Positions 1-4,802 of a stretch of DNA of 6,068 nucleotides are shown piece after piece (within the stretch, counting starts at the first letter, position 1; every line of letters starts with the position of its first letter). A program made the translations under genes and the position numbers. The DNA is taken from contig DAOWNK010000202.1 in the NCBI GenBank assembly GCA_030642635.1, positions 1 through 6,068 of the forward strand, read 5' to 3'. Source of the DNA: Pirellulales bacterium (GTDB lineage: Bacteria; Planctomycetota; Planctomycetia; Pirellulales; Thermoguttaceae). The notes beneath the pieces are model-generated. The model worked only from the letters and a program-made list of their open reading frames with translations, made no database searches and was not told the DNA's origin.

Positions 1-7
1 AAGGTTC

Positions 8-71
8 GACATGATTTACATGATGTACAGGATTTCTTCTTCTGAATCTTGTCAATCTTGTTAATCCTGTC
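8..71. repeat. Facing 9-bp-periodic repeat arrays (imperfect inverted repeat)
   Basis: Three consecutive 9-bp units at 9-35 (ACATGATTT, ACATGATGT, ACAGGATTT) are followed by a short pyrimidine-rich spacer and then three 9-bp units at 45-71 (AATCTTGTC, AATCTTGTT, AATCCTGTC). The right-hand units are the reverse complement type of the left-hand ones (ACARGATT core). The two halves can therefore pair: 8-34 against 45-71 gives about 21 of 27 matched positions around a 10-nt loop. From memory, sequences of the type GACAGGATTAACAAGATT recur between genes in many bacterial genomes, so a dispersed repeat is the likeliest identity. It lies about 210 bp past the stop of the DUF1559 gene and has no U-tract, so it is not called a terminator. 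Confidence 0.7.
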
Positions 72-87
72 TTCATTGTTAATTCCG

Positions 88-105
88 CGCCTAGCAAGCT
101 AGGCG
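88..105. repeat. Small palindrome, 8-bp arms
   Basis: CGCCTAGC and GCTAGGCG are exact inverted copies separated by AA. The site is only 17 bp from the periodic repeat at 8-71. No T-run follows on either strand, so an intrinsic terminator is not supported. It may be part of the same repeat cluster or a separate small dispersed palindrome; its function is unknown. Confidence 0.55.
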
Positions 106-282
106 GCTAAACTAAGACGAAACGAATTTTCAAGGAGCGATGCGCATACCACTGCACCATGTGGACAAATGTATCAGATCGGCCGGGGAATTTCAAGATC
201 GGGAATTGGCCACACTCGCCGGCTGCCGTTTTCCAAGCACGCGGTCAATCAAAGATGGAAAAGAGCTGCGTCCTTTTTCGTG
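106..282. other. Intergenic stretch without a recognisable gene
   Basis: This is the region immediately downstream of the DUF1559 gene (its stop codon is at 285-283). The plus-strand reading frames that begin here have no recognisable motif, and the longest (169-708) runs as a shadow into the well-supported minus-strand pseudopilin gene. Just past the stop the minus strand has an AAAAG/CTTTT pairing with a 9-nt loop, too weak to call a terminator. No other structure was found. Confidence 0.6.
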
Positions 283-1299
283 TTAAAACTGACCGGCATC
301 GATCACCTCGTCATCGTGGCGGTTACCCAGCCGGCGGTGTATCTCGGCGTCGATCTCGTAGTTGATCAAATGCACCGAGCCGTCACAGAAGACGACATGG
401 AAACCACTGGGGTGAATGCTGCCGAAGATGTCAAAGCACGTGTTTCCGGCACGGTCTCGTTGTGGTGGTTTGTTCGTCCAGGCGTTCAAATCGAGGTCGT
501 CGGCGCCCAGGGCCGACTCGTCGTCGGAGTGGTCGAGACCGTTGGAGTAGTTGTCCGGGTTGAGGTACTTTTCGCCGACCAGATAGGTGTTGCTGGTGCC
601 GTCTTGGACGCTGACTTGTGTAACGCGGCTCTGTTGGTACGACAGGCCGTTGTAATCATTAGGGAAATTTTTAGGTGGTTCGAGATCGCAGTAGAACGGT
701 CTTTTTAGCGGCAGCGTCGGCCAACTCCACGGCCCGTGGCCCCACCAGCAGGGCTGCTCCGAGCCGGCATTGACTGCGTAATCTGAGCGGAACCAGCCAA
801 TGCTCAGATCGTCGGGTTTCTTGGCGTTGATCATCCAGTTGCGATCTGAGCGGACCGGCAATGTCACCGCACGGCGGCGGCTGGGGCAGGTCAGCATCGG
901 CAGAGGCGTTTGGATCATCCTTAGCGCCTCGGCCCCTTTTTCGTTGGTGGGCGTCCCCTGGCCCATTCCTGACCCCATCTCGTACAGGCTCTTCTGTTCC
1001 ATAAATGGGAGTATGTTGTAGAAGAAGCCGCCGGGCTGATCGATGCCGAACCCCAGGTCAGGATCGCCCACCCAGCCGTATCCCCAGCCGCCACTGGGGT
1101 AATAGCCGATCGCCTGCTCGTGATGCAACACGGCCATGGAGATTTGCTTCAGGTTGTTGCTACACTGCATCCGTCGTGCCGCCTCGCGTGCCGATTGCAC
1201 GGCCGGCAGCAACAACACAATCAGAATGCCGATGATGGCGATCACAACCAAAAGCTCGATCAAGGTGAAACCGTGTAGGGTCTTGTTTGGTTGGAACAT
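283..1299 (-). CDS. DUF1559 domain-containing pseudopilin (prepilin-like, type II secretion/pilin fold)
   Basis: This is a 338-residue protein of the DUF1559 family, the large planctomycete group of pilin-like proteins. Residues 1-10 form a short basic leader ending in Gly10. The class III prepilin signature GFTLIELLVVIAIIG follows at 10-24, with cleavage expected after Gly10 and the conserved Glu at mature position 5 (Glu15). A hydrophobic helix runs to about residue 33, then the typical PAVQSAREAARRMQCSNNLKQI segment (residues 32-53). Further family marks are the CPS at 138-140, DGTSNTYLVGEK at 233-244, and the C-terminal H-X9-DG motif (His296, Asp306-Gly307). The start at 1299 was chosen because it puts the leader at a normal length; the alternative ATG at 1365 would add 22 residues and overlap the upstream gene. 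The purine-rich AAGAAG 5 nt upstream is only a weak ribosome-binding site. The start is 22 bp after the stop of the glutaminase-like gene, so cotranscription and translational coupling are likely. The family is known for its pilin-like N-terminus; the role of this member is unknown. Confidence 0.95.
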   Translation of the reverse strand: MFQPNKTLHGFTLIELLVVIAIIGILIVLLLPAVQSAREAARRMQCSNNLKQISMAVLHHEQAIGYYPSGGWGYGWVGDPDLGFGIDQPGGFFYNILPFMEQKSLYEMGSGMGQGTPTNEKGAEALRMIQTPLPMLTCPSRRRAVTLPVRSDRNWMINAKKPDDLSIGWFRSDYAVNAGSEQPCWWGHGPWSWPTLPLKRPFYCDLEPPKNFPNDYNGLSYQQSRVTQVSVQDGTSNTYLVGEKYLNPDNYSNGLDHSDDESALGADDLDLNAWTNKPPQRDRAGNTCFDIFGSIHPSGFHVVFCDGSVHLINYEIDAEIHRRLGNRHDDEVIDAGQF

Positions 1300-1321
1300 G
1301 GCAACTTCTTTTCTTCGACGT

Positions 1322-3454
1322 TCAACGCCGGCCTGACCATTTGGTCCACATATCGGGGTCGGCAAGCATCTTGATAAACACGCCGCCGATGACCGGGCGG
1401 GCCTGAAAACGTATACGCTCGGCGTTTTGAGTCCAGTACCAATCGCTCAGCGGCACCCGTTGCGGCGTGTGGCTGACGAAGGCATATACCGGCTCCATCA
1501 GAGCGTCAAAGTCGCGGCGGGATTCGGCCAGCGTGGCCGTCCACACCTCCCAGTCGGTCTTCGTATATTGCGAGCGGTTGTCCAGCGGCAGGCCGAACCG
1601 GTTCAGCCTGGTCTTGTAGAACGCGATTTCCTTGCAGGCCACCTCCGGCGGGAACAGGCCCAACCCAAGCAGCTTGTCCCAGACAAGGTTGTACTTCTGG
1701 CTCCACGTGCCGGGCTTGTCGAAAGCCAATCGGTAGTGGTCCCCGTCGTCGGCCATCTTGATCCATTCCTCGGCGAAGTCTTCGGCGGTGCGGCGGTACG
1801 TTTCGGCCTCGGACTGGCGTCCGGCCATAGCACACATCTTGGCGTACGCGCCCAGCGCAAGGATCGCCTTCAGCGACAGGTTGGTGTTGTGGGCCAAATG
1901 TCCGGAGAAGTCGTCGGTGCAAAGCTGGTTCTCCGGATCCAATCCCTTGGTTTTCAGATAGGCGGCCCATCCGGCAAGAAGGGGCCAATGACGCTTGGCG
2001 TAGCAGGTGTTCCCGTCGATCTGCGAAATCACGGCGGTCATGATCAGCATGTTGCCGCACTCCTCAACCGGCATCTGAAACTCATCACCGCCGCCGCCGT
2101 ATCGCTGACCGTTCGCCTTTGGATACCTGCCCAAGTCGTGTGGGGCGAAGTCGAACTTCCATTGCGGGGAGTCGGCATAGCGGAACACCGGTTCGACCGA
2201 TGCTTTCAACAAATCGTTCGACAGCAGCATGAATATGGGCGAGGTGGGATACGCCACGTCCACCGTGGCGATGCAGCCGTTGGAAAAACATTCCTTCGAG
2301 AACAGCATCGGCCGGCCGGCCGGCCCAGCGGCCAGCTTGTGGGCCGCGACGGCCTGGCGATACGCCAACGCGCAAAGATCGGCGTATTTCGGCCCGCCGA
2401 CCCGCCGCAGGTCCGCCATCAACTCGGCGTCGAATTCAGCCGAACGCTTGCTGAGATCGGCGTACTGGTCGGCGGCGATCCGCAACAGGCCTTCTGCCTC
2501 GAGTCCGCCTCGACGCCACCACGGACACAAGTTCTTGCCAAAGTATTGAATCGAGTAGATATCGTCATACGCAAGCATCAGCCACGTCGATACCGCTTTC
2601 TCGCCGACTCGGCCCAGCTCGAACGTGCACGCACAAACCGGCCAGTCGTCGTTGGCCGGGCGAGGCTTTCGACCATCGTCGCGTACGGGCAACCGGCCCG
2701 ACTCGACGAAGCCCTGCCGGGCCTCGGCGTCGCGCACGATGGCCGTTTGCAGCCCGTTGATCTTCGGGGCCGCCACGTACAGCCAGCCCCAATCGATCCG
2801 CAGATTGTCCCCTTCTTTGGCCAGCACCGGTTGCTCTTGGGACCCGATCCGCATTATTGCCAGCCCTTCAACTTCGGGCCGCGACCAGGTGACTTTTTGC
2901 CGTGCCGCGTTGACGACCAACTCGGCCGAGTTGTCGTAGTAGACGGTCACTTCGTGCTCGCCGCCGTCGATCGACCGGGCGGTCCAGGTCAGGTACGTCA
3001 CGGGCCGCGCGAGCAGGTCGAGGTTGTGCGGCAGAAGCGGGGTCGTAAACGTCAGAACGATTCGTACCCCGCCCGCCTCAAACTCGTAAACGGTCCGTGT
3101 CGGCAGCACGCGCAACGAAAGCTGTTCGGCCGCGGGCGCCTGTTTCGGTCCGAGGCTCATCAGCCGAAAAGGACGGCCGTCGACGCGAACCATCGAACAA
3201 AGAGCTTGGGTGCTGCCGGTCCAGTGGCGCGGCCAGTCCTCAGCCAGCCGATCCGAGAATGACCAAACGCTGAAGTACGGATCGTGAGTGACCAACGGCA
3301 CGGCCGGCGGGTGCAAGGTTTGTTCGGACGTTACGTCCCGTCCGCGCAGCTGATCGGCTGCTTGCACCGTTGCAGTGCACGATACCGTCAGCATACACGC
3401 AACAACGATGCTCGCCGTTGTCGCCACGAGGAATGAAAAATCTCGCGTTCTCAC
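1322..3454 (-). CDS. Exported glutaminase A-like protein (DUF4964/DUF5127/DUF4965/DUF1793 architecture)
   Basis: This is a 710-residue exported protein resembling the fungal glutaminase A (GtaA) family and its bacterial homologues. From the GTG start, residues 1-33 form a signal peptide: RTR, then a hydrophobic core, with possible cleavage at VQA/A near 32. A lipobox-like VVAC ending at Cys20 makes a lipoprotein possible. PAVPLVTHDPYFSVWSF followed by RHWTG (about 50-80) is typical of the N-terminal DUF4964 region. A beta-rich DUF5127-like part follows (about 110-340). The C-terminal half is helical (DUF4965/DUF1793, six-hairpin type), with the conserved stretches FAPHDLGRYP (436-445) and DEFQMPVEECGNML (457-470), and TDWEVWTATLA near 633-643. 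Length fits the full family architecture and no break is seen. GTG at 3454 is preferred because GGAG lies 7 nt upstream and the signal peptide follows directly; the ATG at 3577 would translate a palindromic repeat. The fungal enzyme deamidates glutamine, but many bacterial members are uncharacterised, so the substrate here is unproven and a glycosidase-like role on the six-hairpin fold is an alternative. Confidence 0.88.
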   Translation of the reverse strand: MRTRDFSFLVATTASIVVACMLTVSCTATVQAADQLRGRDVTSEQTLHPPAVPLVTHDPYFSVWSFSDRLAEDWPRHWTGSTQALCSMVRVDGRPFRLMSLGPKQAPAAEQLSLRVLPTRTVYEFEAGGVRIVLTFTTPLLPHNLDLLARPVTYLTWTARSIDGGEHEVTVYYDNSAELVVNAARQKVTWSRPEVEGLAIMRIGSQEQPVLAKEGDNLRIDWGWLYVAAPKINGLQTAIVRDAEARQGFVESGRLPVRDDGRKPRPANDDWPVCACTFELGRVGEKAVSTWLMLAYDDIYSIQYFGKNLCPWWRRGGLEAEGLLRIAADQYADLSKRSAEFDAELMADLRRVGGPKYADLCALAYRQAVAAHKLAAGPAGRPMLFSKECFSNGCIATVDVAYPTSPIFMLLSNDLLKASVEPVFRYADSPQWKFDFAPHDLGRYPKANGQRYGGGGDEFQMPVEECGNMLIMTAVISQIDGNTCYAKRHWPLLAGWAAYLKTKGLDPENQLCTDDFSGHLAHNTNLSLKAILALGAYAKMCAMAGRQSEAETYRRTAEDFAEEWIKMADDGDHYRLAFDKPGTWSQKYNLVWDKLLGLGLFPPEVACKEIAFYKTRLNRFGLPLDNRSQYTKTDWEVWTATLAESRRDFDALMEPVYAFVSHTPQRVPLSDWYWTQNAERIRFQARPVIGGVFIKMLADPDMWTKWSGRR

Positions 3455-3461
3455 GGTGTTA

Positions 3462-3465
3462 CTCC
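3462..3465 (-). promoter_or_regulatory. Ribosome binding site deciding the GTG start of the glutaminase-like gene
   Basis: On the minus strand GGAG is followed by a 7-nt spacer and then GTG (3454-3452). This is the only start in the region with both a good Shine-Dalgarno match and a signal peptide directly after it, which supports GTG over the upstream in-frame ATG at 3577. Confidence 0.6.
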
Positions 3466-3473
3466 ACGTTAAA

Positions 3474-3501
3474 ATTATCCTTATAGAAGCGGCACTGACA
3501 A
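3474..3501 (-). promoter_or_regulatory. Candidate sigma-70-type promoter for the glutaminase-like/DUF1559 pair
   Basis: On the minus strand TTGTCA (3501-3496) and GATAAT (3479-3474) are separated by 16 bp; each matches five of six consensus bases. Transcription would start near 3467, leaving a leader of only about 12 nt that still contains the GGAG ribosome-binding site. This would serve genes at 3454-1322 and 1299-283 independently of the LamG genes. The call rests on consensus match alone. Confidence 0.35.
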
Positions 3502-3513
3502 AACACGGCCCCA

Positions 3514-3541
3514 AAGCCCAGGGGTTGCAACCCCTGGGCTT
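3514..3541. repeat. Perfect 28-bp palindrome (REP-like dispersed repeat candidate)
   Basis: AAGCCCAGGGGTTG is followed immediately by its exact reverse complement with no spacer, giving 14-bp arms. Neither strand shows a T-run after it, so it is a poor intrinsic terminator. It sits 12 bp upstream of the candidate -35 box of the glutaminase-like gene. A perfect GC-rich palindrome of this kind in a spacer suggests a dispersed non-autonomous element, possibly of the REP type; from memory similar GGGGTTGCAACCCC palindromes occur in planctomycete spacers, but this was not checked. Confidence 0.7.
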
Positions 3542-3635
3542 GAAACAATGTTCCCTATAAATGGGCAAAAAGTGCACACATCACTTCTGAAGCCACAAAC
3601 AAGGAGTAGAAATAGATATACCACCGCACCGGCTC

Positions 3636-3664
3636 CTGGTTCCCACGTCCTGCGTGGGAACCAG
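3636..3664. repeat. Inverted repeat, 12-bp perfect arms with 5-nt loop
   Basis: CTGGTTCCCACG and CGTGGGAACCAG are exact inverted copies around TCCTG. The element lies 49 bp past the stop codon of the PEP-CTERM LamG gene, so as RNA it would form a stable hairpin in that gene's 3' untranslated region and could protect the transcript or slow polymerase. No U-tract follows on the minus strand. Palindromes of the form GGTTCCCACG(N)CGTGGGAACC are, from memory, widespread dispersed repeats in bacteria, which is the preferred explanation. Confidence 0.7.
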
Positions 3665-3713
3665 ACAGCACGGCGCCGGCATGATATTTCCTTTCTGCTG
3701 CCCTTGTTTATTT

Positions 3714-4727
3714 CTACCGCTTACGCCGACTGCACCATCCCAGCGCCAATCCACACACGGCGAACAGTATGGCCATCACAAAAGTGGATGGCTCGGGCAC
3801 GAACAGAAACTCCGACGTACCCAACGCGGCGTCGCTGATGCGCACCTCGTCGATATAGCCCAGAAAGCGGTCGCCGTGGTCTTGCGTGGGATCGTTGCTC
3901 CAGCCATATCGACCTCGGCTGACGGCCCAGCCCCACTGGTCGCCGTTCCCGTCAAGGCCCGGGTCAACCAGGTCTGAATCGGCACTGCTGCTGATGTCGG
4001 TCGAAGCAGCCAGTTGATACCCATTGCCGTCGAGCAAGTCCTTATACAGTTTCAACGTGCTGCCGTCGCTGACGGCCGCGAGGTGGCACCACTGGTTGGC
4101 GGTCACGGTGGCTGAGTCAATTGCCTGCCACCAATTACCCGCGTCATCGGCGAACTTGATCGCGTAGTGACGAGTGTCGCCAATCGCCGCAATCTGAAGG
4201 TAAAGGGACGCCAAGGCGGCATTTTCGGTCGCCACGTTTCTGCCCTCACGAGTGATAATCCCGTGATAACCAGTGACCTCGGTTGGTTTGACCGACACCT
4301 CGATTGTCCACTGCGCCGGGTTGATCGAATCGAGGTTGGTTCCCGACGGGGTGGCCGCGGCCGACCAGGTGAACATACCCGGCGATGCCCCATTGTCCTG
4401 GACACTGCGCGCATTCGTTGCGCCGGTCTGCGGGACGGTCGACTCTGGGACGTCGGACCGGTACATGTGCGCCGTAGAGCCGGTATCCTCCCAGGCGTAG
4501 AGGATATTGCCGTTGCCGGAGGAATCCGAGGCCGTTACCCCATTGATGCCCGGGCCGGTGAGGGTCGTGCGAGCGTCGGTGTCGCGAACGTTGTCCGTAG
4601 TGCTTCCGTCCTCGAACCGCCAATAGGAAATCGTCTCGGCATAGGCCGACCAGGCCAGGCCCATTACGACGACACCGGTGATGACCATGGTCAAAACTAC
4701 TCTTCTTGTTGTGATAGATCGCTTCAT
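3714..4727 (-). CDS. LamG (concanavalin A-like) domain protein with PEP-CTERM sorting signal
   Basis: This is a 337-residue exported protein. Residues 1-30 are a signal peptide with a basic start, a hydrophobic core and an AYA cleavage site after Ala30; the TTRRVVL stretch resembles a twin-arginine motif, so Tat export is possible. Residues about 32-305 form one LamG/Laminin_G_3-like beta-sandwich, seen in ISYWRFEDGS (32-41), DSSGNGN, QWTIEVSVKP, YHGIITREGR, AVSDGSTLKLYKD and the closing GYIDEVRISDAAL. The C-terminus is a textbook PEP-CTERM tail: VPEPST at 310-315, a hydrophobic helix, then the basic RRKR end. Such proteins are sorted by an exosortase, expected elsewhere in the genome. LamG domains usually bind glycans or proteins, and no catalytic residues are evident, so a binding or structural role outside the inner membrane is inferred. 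It follows the FecR-LamG gene by 75 bp and is its LamG paralogue, so the two were probably created by duplication and may be cotranscribed. Confidence 0.93.
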   Translation of the reverse strand: MKRSITTRRVVLTMVITGVVVMGLAWSAYAETISYWRFEDGSTTDNVRDTDARTTLTGPGINGVTASDSSGNGNILYAWEDTGSTAHMYRSDVPESTVPQTGATNARSVQDNGASPGMFTWSAAATPSGTNLDSINPAQWTIEVSVKPTEVTGYHGIITREGRNVATENAALASLYLQIAAIGDTRHYAIKFADDAGNWWQAIDSATVTANQWCHLAAVSDGSTLKLYKDLLDGNGYQLAASTDISSSADSDLVDPGLDGNGDQWGWAVSRGRYGWSNDPTQDHGDRFLGYIDEVRISDAALGTSEFLFVPEPSTFVMAILFAVCGLALGWCSRRKR

Positions 4728-4734
4728 TTTGAAG

Positions 4735-4742
4735 CCTCCTTT
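4735..4742 (-). promoter_or_regulatory. Strong Shine-Dalgarno site of the PEP-CTERM LamG gene
   Basis: AAAGGAGG on the minus strand ends 7 nt before the ATG at 4727. It is the best ribosome-binding site in the window and fixes the start of the PEP-CTERM gene. It suggests efficient translation independent of the upstream gene. The rest of the 75-bp gap (4743-4802) is AT-rich, but no convincing -35/-10 pair was found. Confidence 0.8.
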
Positions 4743-4802
4743 GAAAAAAAGTGGTAAAGTAAAATCTAAAAAACTAACTCGTGACCGAAAAACAGTGTCT
4801 CA

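Noticed and set aside
9..71. CRISPR-like array
   Set aside because: Units are 9 bp, contiguous, and inverted half-way; there are no spacers and no cas genes.
240..285. Intrinsic terminator after the DUF1559 gene
   Set aside because: Only a five-pair A/U stem is possible there, without a GC-rich stem followed by a U-tract.
169..708. A 179-codon plus-strand frame over the end of the DUF1559 gene
   Set aside because: Most of it is antisense to the H-X9-DG end of the pseudopilin; the protein is a Val-rich string without motifs.
1427..3262. A 611-codon open frame on the plus strand, antisense to the glutaminase-like gene
   Set aside because: It has no recognisable domain and an Arg/Gln/Pro/Val-rich composition typical of antisense frames in GC-rich genes, while the minus-strand frame has clear family motifs, a signal peptide and a ribosome-binding site.
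3562..3682. A short minus-strand frame from an ATG near 3682 through the hairpin
   Set aside because: Its protein is a translation of the palindromic repeat, it lacks a good ribosome-binding site, and it shows no conserved motif.
4167..4757. A 196-codon plus-strand frame over the LamG/PEP-CTERM gene
   Set aside because: Antisense shadow rich in Arg and Gly; the minus strand has a signal peptide, a LamG domain, a PEP-CTERM tail and a perfect Shine-Dalgarno site.
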